A stretch of DNA of 12,941 nucleotides from Spirogloea muscicola (taxonomy: Eukaryota; Streptophyta; Zygnematophyceae; Spirogloeales; Spirogloeaceae), in the NCBI GenBank assembly GCA_009602725.1, contig WELB01000073.1, positions 68,835 through 81,775 of the forward strand. Reading direction: 5' to 3'. Under the pieces are notes generated by a model. It had not been told where the DNA came from, made no database searches, and worked only from the letters and a program-made list of their open reading frames with translations. Below, in pieces: positions 1-7,623 of the stretch. The translations under genes and the position numbers were made by a program. Position 1 is the stretch's first letter; every line of letters begins with the position of its first letter.

Positions 1-18
1 GCCGCCGCCGCCGCCGCC
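1..18. repeat. (GCC)6 trinucleotide repeat
   Basis: Six perfect GCC units open the window and run into a CG-rich stretch. It lies upstream of the first ATG of the 95-784 gene model, so it is probably promoter or 5' untranslated sequence. The true length is unknown because the window starts inside it. Confidence 0.9.
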
Positions 19-94
19 GCGCGCGTCCTCCATTTTGGCCTCGGAGGCGGCGAGTCCCGCGCCGAACGGGAGCTGGGACCGTCGCTGCCTTCAC

Positions 95-95
95 A

Positions 96-137
<42 letters not shown>

Positions 138-784
138 AGCAGCAGCCGTCCTGCTGGCGCTTCGCTGCGGGCTGAGGCTGAGGCCTGCTCTGCTTGCTAC
201 CACTGACTGCGGCTATCTTGCGGTGCTCGCTCTCCTTGCAGGCGGCGCCCGGAGTGGCGCCTGCTGGCCGTGGCGGTGGCCGCCGACCTGCTCGCTGCCG
301 CGACGTGCCAGGTGCCGGCGCGGCACTTTGAGGACTACTTCCTCAACCTGAAGCCTGGCGCCGTGCGCTGGCTCTCCTACATCGCCTTCAATGCTGCCGC
401 AGGTTCTGCACCACCGCTGCCGGTGCTGCCGGCGCAGGCTGGGGACAGCCAGTCCTGTATCTGCCGCCAGTCCCGGGCTATCGCTTGTCGCTGAGGCTGG
501 TCATGGGGTCTGCCGCAGGACCTTACTTCGTGCAAAGGGTCATGCGCGAGGGCTGGAGCCTGGGCGACATCCTGCGTGAGGTCGTCGTGCCACCCGCCGA
601 CTGGGCTTCGGCGGCCGCCGAGGCGCGGTCTCTGGTGCGCGGTGCGGCCATCGGCCTCGCCTCTTTTCTCCTGAAGGCGCCGCTCATCGTCGCCTGCATC
701 TACATGCTTGTCATAGTGTGCTTCGGCCTGCCCAAGACCGTTGCCAAGTTCTGGGACACTGCGCAGCGGCTCCCCCTCCCCTGA
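95..784 (+). CDS. Three-exon gene for a 159-residue predicted membrane protein, function unknown
   Basis: Proposed exons are 95-147, 242-402 and 519-784; introns are 94 and 116 nt. The phases agree at both joins (phase 2, then phase 1). Both acceptors are good (CTCCTTGCAG, TGCCGCAG), but the donors GTCCTG and GTTCTG are weak. The downstream exons are open but have no usable ATG of their own, which is why I start at 95. Seen in the product: Met-Ala, twelve Pro and three Gln (residues 1-17), then a basic RRPEWR stretch; an Ala/Leu-rich hydrophobic segment at about 25-40; a tract with HFEDYF, LKPG and WLSYIAF at 46-67; and a strong hydrophobic segment at 113-142 followed by a basic tail ending LPLP. 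This suggests a small membrane protein with one to three helices. I do not recognise the family. The gene converges on the minus-strand gene ending at 1147. No TGTAA motif was seen after the stop. The second and third exons are more certain than the first. Confidence 0.6.
101..136 (+). repeat. (CCG)12 coding repeat followed by (CAG)3
   Basis: Twelve perfect CCG units directly follow ATG-GCG and are followed by three CAG units. Read in the proposed frame they give a polyproline and short polyglutamine start. The tract ends 11 nt before the proposed splice donor, so length changes would alter both the protein N-terminus and the donor's surroundings. Confidence 0.9.
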
Positions 785-1146
785 TGTGGACTCCGCCGCA
801 GCCAGCAGCACCTCCGCGCAGCCTCCTCTCCACTTGACCTCGACCGCCAGCTCTTAGGGTAACATAAGACTCATACACAATGCTTAGTCCTAGCTGTATT
901 ATCAGACCTCTATTCATGACCTCTAGGCTCTCTACATAATACGCACTCATACGCCTAGTGGTGCACAATCACAGCGCACGAATGACATTGCCGACACCTG
1001 CAGTTGCAAGTTGCCTCCTTGTCCAAGTTGGGCTCATGCTGCTCAGCAAGGTTCCCACCTGCTTTAAGATTACAAGTCATTACTTGGCTGCTAGCTCGAG
1101 TTGCAGAGAGGCCCGTCAAGACTTCGCCCTCTCGGCAACCTTGAGC
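785..1146. other. Tail-to-tail intergenic region holding both 3' untranslated regions
   Basis: The stretch between the stop of the plus-strand gene (782-784) and the stop of the minus-strand gene (1149-1147) holds no supported coding sequence. It stays GC-rich to about 840 and then falls towards average composition, consistent with converging 3' untranslated regions. ORFs across it on both strands lack supporting splice signals or recognisable motifs. Confidence 0.6.
1070..1074 (-). promoter_or_regulatory. TGTAA polyadenylation signal of the 1147-2317 gene
   Basis: On the minus strand TGTAA occurs 73 nt after the stop codon. UGUAA is the usual green-algal poly(A) signal, normally close upstream of the cleavage site. 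A second copy at a similar distance after the SPATA20-like stop supports the reading. Confidence 0.55.
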
Positions 1147-2317
1147 TCACTCGCTCTGCAGCAAGTGCGGCTTAACAGGGGCCGCACGCTGGCCCTGTCG
1201 CTGCAGGCGGCGAAGCACAAATGCGCGGCCCTGCCTCCAGCCTAGCGCATAGCTGTGAGGGCAAAGCACTATCACTAGAATTAGGACGTGTGCATCAAAT
1301 CTCGTTGGCGCTTGCAGTGGCACGTTTCAGGAGCCAATCTGAAATTTCCCTCTGCAACACTCGTGAGTGCGAGATTATTTGCCCTCCTGACTCAAGCAGT
1401 ATGCTGTGATGCACCTGACAATGGCCACCGTGCCCGCCGTTGCAGCACAGGCTGGGTAACTCACACCGGCGCCCACTCGTGCATATTTAGTCAGCTCCTT
1501 GACGTGCTCCTCTTCTACGTTGTGGGCAGTTGCCACCTGCATTGCATGGCCATGACAGGCATGAGTGCCAATAGGGTCAAAAGGCAGGGCTTCTGGTTAG
1601 GGTCCATGAGATGAGTAAATTGAGACCAGGGTTAAATCAGGGGTTAGAACTAATGACTGCTGCTGGTCGCTAGGCCTGTCAACAGCAGGCTTCGCTGTCA
1701 TGTCCAGGAGCTTCTGCCACCAGTAGCTGGAAAGGGGCGGCGCTGCAGCAGCAGCAACAGCAGCAGCAAGTGTGGGCGCGCACCGTGTGCTCAATGGAGC
1801 GGAGCCTCTCCTCCAACTTCCGCTGGTGCAACTGCCTTGCAGTGTACCCTGCAAGCCCCTACTGAGCAGCTCCATGAAGGCTCCAGGACTTTGCAACTTG
1901 CAGCCATGAAGACGGTCACAGCCATGACCACCGCCACATTCTACCGCTGTATACCAGCCTGTGCTGCGAAAGTAGTCATCAAATAGCTTCGGCGCTTATA
2001 GCTCCGTAGAATAGTGGTAGGAAAGCGGGCACGCACCGGCCCAGGCAGCGCCGGCGGACGCCAGGGACGCGCCGATGGTCAGCACCACGTTGTGCCGCTC
2101 GAAGACAGCCTGCGACCGCCCGGGCGCCGCAATTTTGCATGAGAGGCCGCCGTCTTGAGGAAGGTCCCGGCCGCTGCGGCGACCGCAGCCTCGCCCGCCG
2201 CCGCTGGCGAAGTCACAGGCAGCTGCAGCGAGCTGGACCCACCTGGACGGCTCGGCCCGCGTCCCGGACGGCCCGGCCGGACCGGCGCAGCTTCGCCAAC
2301 AGGCCGTCGCGGGCCAT
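1147..2317 (-). CDS. Five-exon gene for a 146-residue two-helix membrane protein, function unknown
   Basis: Exons in reading order are 2317-2243, 2109-2037, 1848-1784, 1536-1415 and 1252-1147. All joins keep phase (0, 1, 0, 2). Donors are GTGGGT, GTGCGT, GTGCGC and GTGCAT; every acceptor ends in CAG. The product starts with a basic, amphipathic-looking segment (1-25). It then has a hydrophobic helix at about 33-50 (VVLTIGASLASAGAAWAG), a charged region with coiled-coil character at 52-92 (HQRKLEERLRSIEH, EEEHVKELTKYA), a second hydrophobic helix at about 93-111, the motif YALGWRQGR at 113-121 and a basic tail. I infer a small organelle or endomembrane protein with two helices; nothing identifies the compartment or activity, and I cannot name the family. 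No single ORF shows it, but four independent phase-consistent joins make chance unlikely. The weakest point is the start, because an out-of-frame ATG in better context lies at 2391-2389. Intron 3 holds a CAG-type repeat. Confidence 0.75.
1745..1769. repeat. Interrupted (GCA)n microsatellite within an intron
   Basis: About eight GCA units with one CAA-type interruption. It lies inside intron 3 of the minus-strand gene (1783-1537). Translating through it would give a run of cysteines or alanines, which supports treating it as intron. Confidence 0.85.
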
Positions 2318-2464
2318 GAAAGGTCCAGGCTGCCGGCACCGGAGCTCGCCCGCGAGCCAAGTGCCTGCGCTACGGCTACGGCAAGTTCCATGTTGTCCAC
2401 CTTTTAGGGCTGGCCTCTGCCAGCCCCTCTTCTCTGCGGGCGCGCAATTTCTCTAGCCCAGCAA
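2318..2464. promoter_or_regulatory. GC-rich 5' region of the 1147-2317 gene
   Basis: GC-rich sequence continues upstream of the proposed minus-strand start to about 2450, where composition drops, as at the other gene starts in this window. Transcription probably begins in or near this stretch. No TATA box is visible. A minus-strand ATG at 2391-2389 has a purine at -3 and G at +4 but is out of frame with the proposed coding exon. Confidence 0.4.
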
Positions 2465-2689
2465 TTGATCGCTGCCCGTCTGCTGGAGCTACCTCTGAAG
2501 CAGTTCGCTGAATTGTCAACCTTAACTGTCCAATTGGAAGCGCTTTTCGTAAGTTGTCGAAAGCTGCAGCACTTCAAGGGCAGCAAGTGCAACTTTCTAC
2601 AAATTGACTTGGGTGAGAAGGCAGCGGCACGAGCCCCAAAGCCTGAAAGCCTGCTTGACGGACAGGTTCGTGAGAAGTACTACATTTGA
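2408..2689 (+). other. 94-codon open frame without an ATG, status uncertain
   Basis: The plus strand stays open from after a TAG at 2405-2407 to a stop at 2687-2689, with no ATG in frame. The translation has normal-looking composition, with leucine-rich stretches such as AARLLELPLKQFAEL and later FKGSKCNFLQIDLG. Possible acceptors lie near 2455 and 2461, and a GTGAGA donor-like site follows the IDLG codons. No connecting exon was found, and any upstream exon would overlap the antisense gene. It may be an exon of a divergent gene, a decayed fragment or chance. I lean towards chance or fragment. Confidence 0.2.
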
Positions 2690-3146
2690 AGTTTGAGCAC
2701 GCCTTGCAAACAAGGCAAATTGAAGCCTGTTCTCATACCTTTGAGCCGTGGCTGCGCCATAGATGGTCACTTCCAATAGCGCTTTCACCATTGCGAAAGA
2801 GAAGTGCATAGCATTTCAGTCGGGTCAAGGGATTGATGCCAACTGTTGACGAGTAAGAGCTTATCTTCAATTGCTGGGCAGCATAGTAATCAACCACTTA
2901 ACGCTGACGCACTCACTATTTCTTGTGAGTGTATATTCAACTGTATTCTGCCTCGGTTTGATTGTATTCCTGCTAGACTTTCTCATCTATTTACTCGTGT
3001 CCACGCGGCAAGCTTGTGTGCCAGCTCACCTCAATTCAACCCAGCTGCTACAGCTGCCTTCTTCACCTCCTATGTCACCTCCGTAAGACCTGCCCTCTTC
3101 CATGTCACCTGTGGAAAGGGGTCGATGCTATTGCTAGTTGCGAGAA

Positions 3147-3160
3147 TATATATATAAAAG
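3147..3160 (+). promoter_or_regulatory. TATA-box-like motif
   Basis: An alternating AT run ends in TATATAAAAG. The first ATG after a typical 30-nt spacing is at 3214 and opens a 56-codon frame ending at 3384. Because AT runs are common in low-GC intergenic DNA and the ORF is not recognisable, this is only a candidate promoter. Confidence 0.2.
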
Positions 3161-3571
3161 CATACAATGCATTATCAAACACGCCCGTAAACTTAAATAT
3201 ACTTACAAATAGCATGATGCACATTGGCATGACAAGCATCAAGATTGGCTTGTGGGAGAGGGGTCGCCAATCATCGATATATGAGCGGTGGGGAGGCAAG
3301 AGGCAAGAGGACCGTCTTTGCTCAAAGTATTACTATTGCCACTATTGTGAGTCACAAGCATTTGGTGAATTTCTCAAAGTTTGATTGACTTGTACTGCTT
3401 TTGAAACGTTAGGATGCAATTGTCAAGTAGCGTGATGAACTTTTACGGCTCATAAGAGTACTACAGTTTGAACCAGTTTCTACATAATTGTCCACTACAA
3501 GTACAACAGGATCATGGACTCCAATTGCAAATGTTTAGTAGCAGCTTGAGGTAATAAACGAATCAAAATTA

Positions 3572-3610
3572 TCAGGGAGTGCAAGGTTAAGACCTTGCCG
3601 TTACCCCTGA
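3572..3610. repeat. 39-nt imperfect inverted repeat (two-part stem)
   Basis: Inner arms GCAAGGT (3581-3587) and ACCTTGC (3592-3598) pair perfectly around a TAAG loop. Outer arms TCAGGG (3572-3577) and CCCTGA (3605-3610) also pair, with an asymmetric internal loop between. The result is a 13-bp stem in otherwise featureless sequence. It could be a hairpin in a transcript, a protein-binding palindrome or chance. Confidence 0.45.
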
Positions 3611-5239
3611 CCAAGTAACACACAACAGGCGAATCGTCTTTGAGTTTTGTCTGCGGTGGTCCTTCTTATGCCTTGATCAATTTGTATGTCAGAGCTGCCT
3701 AAGGAGCCAAAACAATTTGTCGCACGAAGGCGCCTGGTGTATTGGTGGGCAGCAAGCGAGGTGGCCTGCATGCCTTCAGCAGTACAGTTCTTGTTAGGTT
3801 CTGTCAGTCCAAGGCATGATAATCATATGGCATCTCAGCACCATACACCTACAGAAGGTCGGCTGAGAATCCTTCTCATCAGAAAATCCCTTCTGTGGTG
3901 CACCATGAACAGCAGTTGCTGGTCTGACTCTTCCTAACATAATCTTTGTCATCACTTGAGAAGGCCTCTGCACTAGGGCACGGCTGAATATGATCGATAG
4001 CGCATGCATTTTCAAACCAAAAAGTGCTTAGAATGCATGTCAATGCATATGTCAGCGAGAATGCTTGACTGCAATTAAGAAAGGACTGCCAAAGGAGATA
4101 ATAGGATACCATCACTTTTATGTGTTGGTTGCACATGATACCAGGGTAACGTATGACTGAGGCTTTTGATAGCCTTCTCTTCGGTGAGGGCATGCCAATT
4201 GCCCATCACCTGTAGCCGCACACTTGGCTAGCAACAGATGCATAAGGGAGATAGTGTCAGACAGTAGCCACTGATAATTTCACAAAGTGCAGATGCAACC
4301 GACAAAATACCGAGACAAGTCTCACCTTGGTTTGTGAAGCTGCTGGCCTGTCAATGTCATGCCTTACAAAGGATGTTAAAGGATTGCCTGTAATGTCGAT
4401 CTATCCTAGAGCACCGGCATCACTGCAAGTCACACAGTGTATGAGCAGATAATCTAGTGGACGTTTTGAGAAACTTTCTTATCGCACACTTGAAGCTCAC
4501 CAGTGACTGCTCCTTCTCAAGTAGTGACAATGACAGGGACCTGATAGACATCTCATCGCACTCTATGACCAGCCGAAATATCTAAATGCAAGTATGCACT
4601 TTGATGAGACTAGCCCCACTGATAATATTGCCAATCCAGCTACAATGATCAAGCTGAGTAGTGATGCTGATACGAAGCCAGTCTGGGGTTGCGCATCTCG
4701 AGTCAGACTTAAAAAGCTCTTCTTGAAAGTCCTCAAAGACATTAGGCGTTGGATTATGGTATGATCATCATTTCGATATGTGCGCACCCTCTGCTAGCAA
4801 AAGTTCGTAGTTCGTAAATCTACAGCACACATTGCAGCTGTGCTAAAGTGGGATCAGTATACTGGCTTGGACTCGTTGAGTCGTAATCGCACTGTTTGAA
4901 TCAGCGTCGATCATCTGGGGAAAGTCTCCTCACATCCCACGGACAGCAGATCTATCCTGAACTGTGCCTGACAAGCCCATGACGCTGAGGCAGCTCTCGC
5001 GAATGTGCTTGGCATGTGGCCAGCCATGAGAGAAGACAGGGGAGGTTATATCACCTCGGTGACCTCCTGTTGGTGCCGGCCAAGTGATCGCAGAGACTGT
5101 CGTGTAACCAGGCGGACACAGTGGACTATTGTAGTGGAACAACCTCCAAGGGTGGCCGTAAGTGTCGGGAGCATTCACGCAAGAGCACTTTCGAGTAGGG
5201 AGCGAGCAGAGCAAGCTTAACAATCACGAGGCTTCGTTG

Positions 5240-5580
5240 AGCATTGCCGCAGCGATCCGCAGAGATCCGCGGCCGCTCGAGCACTGCAGGCCTCTGCAAG
5301 CGGCCATCACTTGCTCAGTGAGCGCCTGCAGCTGCCTGCCTGACACCGTGGCGAGGGCCCCCGCCGCTGCTGCCGCTGCCGCCGTCGCCGCCGTCCCCAT
5401 GCCAAGACGTCAGATACTGTGCCGCCGCCGCGCTTGGTCCGACGCGTGGTCTTCTGCGCATAGCTCCGAGCAACTTGGCCGCCGCCACGGTGGCGACGCC
5501 AAATGGGTAGCCGGCGGCGGCGGAGAGAGTTTGGGTTTCGACGCGGGCGGAGCCTTCATTTTCTATAGTACAGATATACA
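5240..5580. other. GC-rich island, candidate promoter or first exon
   Basis: This island interrupts a lower-GC region and resembles the first-exon regions at 95-800, 2040-2400 and 12400-12941. Several ORFs cover it. On the minus strand they include a proline-rich frame starting ATG-AAG at 5559, with AAA before the ATG and TATAGAAA-like sequence upstream, and an alanine-rich frame starting ATG-GGG at 5400. None could be joined to a downstream exon with confidence. A TGACGTC motif (minus strand, 5412-5406) resembles a bZIP-type site. It may be the promoter and first exon of an unresolved minus-strand gene, or flanking sequence of the tRNA gene. Confidence 0.3.
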
Positions 5581-5608
5581 CCGCTAGTGGCAACGGAGGA
5601 GTCTGAGT

Positions 5609-5682
5609 GGCCTATTAGCTCAGCTGGTTAGAGCGTCGTGCTAATAACGCGAAGGTCACAGGTTCGAGACCTGTATGGGCCA
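5609..5682 (+). tRNA. tRNA-Ile, anticodon AAT
   Basis: The full cloverleaf is present. The acceptor stem is GGCCTAT with ATGGGCC (one T-G pair) and discriminator A. The D stem is GCTC/GAGC. The anticodon stem TCGTG/CGCGA carries loop CTAATAA with AAT at 5643-5645. The variable loop is AGGTC and the T stem ACAGG/CCTGT carries TTCGAGA. Internal Pol III promoters match consensus: A box TAGCTCAGCTGG at 5616-5627 and B box GGTTCGAGACC at 5661-5671. There is no intron and no encoded CCA, as expected for a eukaryotic nuclear tRNA. After A34-to-inosine editing it would read ATT, ATC and ATA isoleucine codons. A CAA at 5591-5593 and TATA-like sequence near 5563-5577 upstream are typical of plant-type tRNA genes. 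Confidence 0.98.
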
Positions 5683-5697
5683 AACACTCCCCCTCAG

Positions 5698-5702
5698 TTT
5701 TT
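5698..5702 (+). terminator. Pol III T5 terminator of the tRNA gene
   Basis: Five consecutive T residues on the non-template strand begin 16 nt past the mature tRNA end, the usual place and form of a Pol III stop. Confidence 0.85.
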
Positions 5703-7521
5703 CGCTTACAGCGCATTTTCTTATGATGGGTTGATTGCGGCAACATGTACATCTCACAACTCACACAGCGCTCCTGGCGGCTGCCTCTGGGCACTGTCGA
5801 TGTGACTTTTCCCCAGCTGTAAGGTCCCCGGCTTGCGGCTGCTGACTCGGGGTTGCTAGCCCCCAATCGCTGTGGTCTCTTGCATAACTGTGTGGATTGG
5901 GTGACCTTTCGGCCCTCTGTACTTTGTCAATCTTCTCTGGACTGGCTGCTACTCACAGACCTCGCCCACTCTGGATGAAGCAAGGATGCTTCCAGGAGAG
6001 GGCGGTGGCCGTGAGAGATCAGCCCAGACAAAAACAAGAACAGAGTTTGAAGGGGCCAGCGATAGCCCAAAGGCACGCAGGGAATCAAGTAGCTACGAAA
6101 CACTCGAGTAACCCCTGCTACTAGGCAACCTATTGGCCACATTCCGATTTTTAAACGAGGTAATACCTGAATTTCTCGCTTTTCACTTCTATTTACAATG
6201 TGTTACATTGCCGGTCACATGGACGTGTTACCTGAATTTCACACAAATCTGCTCTACCGACGTTAAGTGGCAATCAACACCGTGTGGCACGACAGAGGGC
6301 CTGTGGTCAAGCGGAAACACAGCTCCTTGAGGCCCAGGGCCACCCGAGATCGCTGACCAAGCACAAATGTTCCTGCGTCGAGGGCTCGAGCATGTTAAGC
6401 AGTCCGACACCTGACTTGTTGTACGACGAGCTTCTAATACGAGCGTGTGATAGGAGCGCTGCTTCTTGCCAGGAGTCGTAACATAAGCCTCAGGTCCAAT
6501 ACATGTTACAGAATAGGTCCTCGTAATCAGAGGTTTCACAAATGCAATAAACAAGTGGTCATCATGCATTCTGCATCCTGCATTGCTGATCACGGAAGGC
6601 ATCAACTATGACCCGCTATCTAAACACAAGCAGAGTACGCAATGGAACTGTAACGTGCATGATCAAGCAGTATCACAAGCACAGTCAATAAGAACTATGC
6701 TTGGCAAACAACTCCTGACTGAACAGTGTATTTCAATTTCTCATGTTCGAGGGAAGAGCATACCTTCTCCATATACAGATCTGCGAAGGGGGCAGCTAAG
6801 TTGCCAGTGGCAGCAGCGGCTTTTTGAGGGCTCGAGTATGGATGAGCTTTACATAAGCTAGCGCCTCAACACGAGAGCAACTGTCTTTCAAGGAAAAGAA
6901 GCTCCCCATTATGCACACTTGCTTCTAAAGGACGCCCGTAGTTGTGATATTTGATGAGCCCACATTACACACACCTTGTACACAATTGCTCAAGCTTTAT
7001 GCCTACAGCTCAGCAATTTGTCACCATGACACAAAGGTCTTGTCCTTGATCCTCCTACACAAAATCCACAAGCTGCAACTTGCCCAGGACCTCTGGTTTC
7101 TTTAGGTGTGCCACACAAGCCTGTTACCCATCGCGACCATATTACCATCTGGTATCAAGCACAAGGTCGCAGAGGCCAGCCACGCTTGCAGGCTTCAGCA
7201 TGCAGCTTGGTCTAAAAATACTAAAAATTGCACGTACACCCCAGATTTGTACTATCAACCTTGCGTACACGAGCTTAAAAGTATGACCTTCGACATGAAA
7301 GTGTGACATGTACATGAGAAATTTGGCGTGGGCACCAGAAGATCCTAAAGACATTGCAAAAATCAGAGGACACCCTGTCCTGATCGACTAAGAATGTGAT
7401 GGATACAGTTGCCTCTCTTTTGGATCATGCTGCTGTGCACCGTTTTGTCTCTTGCTGCATGCTGCTGTAAATATTTATTGTAGAGCAGGCCAAATGCCTG
7501 AAGTTCATAGAATGGCTGCTC
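5703..7521. other. 1.8-kb stretch without a supported gene
   Basis: The region between the tRNA gene and the SPATA20-like 3' end holds only short ORFs with no recognisable motif. The longest (6605-6228, minus, 125 codons) has a composition expected of chance reading. I saw no splice chain, transposon protein or terminal repeats. Confidence 0.5.
6164..6240. repeat. 12-bp direct repeat flanking a small palindrome
   Basis: TACCTGAATTTC occurs at 6164-6175 and 6229-6240. Between the copies lies a hyphenated palindrome at 6196-6210 (CAATGT, GTT, ACATTG). A direct repeat enclosing an inverted repeat recalls a very small insertion or a slippage duplication, but the enclosed DNA is only 53 bp and has no terminal inverted repeats. 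Confidence 0.4.
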
Positions 7522-7526
7522 TTACA
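7522..7526 (-). promoter_or_regulatory. TGTAA polyadenylation signal of the SPATA20-like gene
   Basis: TGTAA on the minus strand lies 98 nt beyond the stop codon at 7626-7624. The position and motif match green-algal poly(A) signals and parallel the copy at 1074-1070. Confidence 0.55.
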
Positions 7527-7623
7527 CCTGGCTGTCCGCGCCAGCAATTGCCTCAATATCTGCAGAAGTCGTCACAAATTTGAGACATAGCTGTGACCTA
7601 ATGGACTGGCCCAGTCAGATTGC

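Larger units (their letters stand above)
2690..5239. other. 2.5-kb stretch without a supported gene
   Basis: Composition is lower in GC than the flanking genes. ORFs here are below about 125 codons on both strands. I tried joining them across donor and acceptor sites and found no chain that kept phase and gave a recognisable or internally consistent protein. The most protein-like piece is at 4563-4787 on the minus strand, where two overlapping frames both read plausibly, so neither is convincing. Short tandem repeats such as AGGCAAG x2 near 3296-3309 occur. No transposase, reverse transcriptase or terminal-repeat pair was seen. Confidence 0.5.

Noticed and set aside
377-811. Minus-strand ORF of 144 codons
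   Set aside because: Antisense to exons 2-3 of the plus-strand gene in high-GC DNA, where stops are rare; the composition is biased and no motif is seen.
1597-1896. Minus-strand ORF of 99 codons with an alanine run
   Set aside because: It overlaps exon 3 of the five-exon gene in another frame and runs through the intronic CAG-type repeat.
1996-2400. Minus-strand 134-codon ORF as a single-exon gene
   Set aside because: Its last part includes the real second exon of the five-exon gene, but the middle crosses an intron with good splice sites and the continuation after the GTGCGT donor is inferior to the spliced product.
5162-5587. Plus-strand ORF of 141 codons
   Set aside because: It relies on the GC-rich island for its length, shows low-complexity Ala/Arg/Gly runs and lacks splice or homology support.
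6228-6605. Minus-strand ORF of 125 codons
   Set aside because: No motif, no splice partner and chance-like composition.
6380-6840. GAGGGCTCGAG(C/T)ATG present at 6380-6394 and 6826-6840
   Set aside because: The similarity does not extend beyond about 15 bp on either side, so it is likely coincidence rather than a repeat family.
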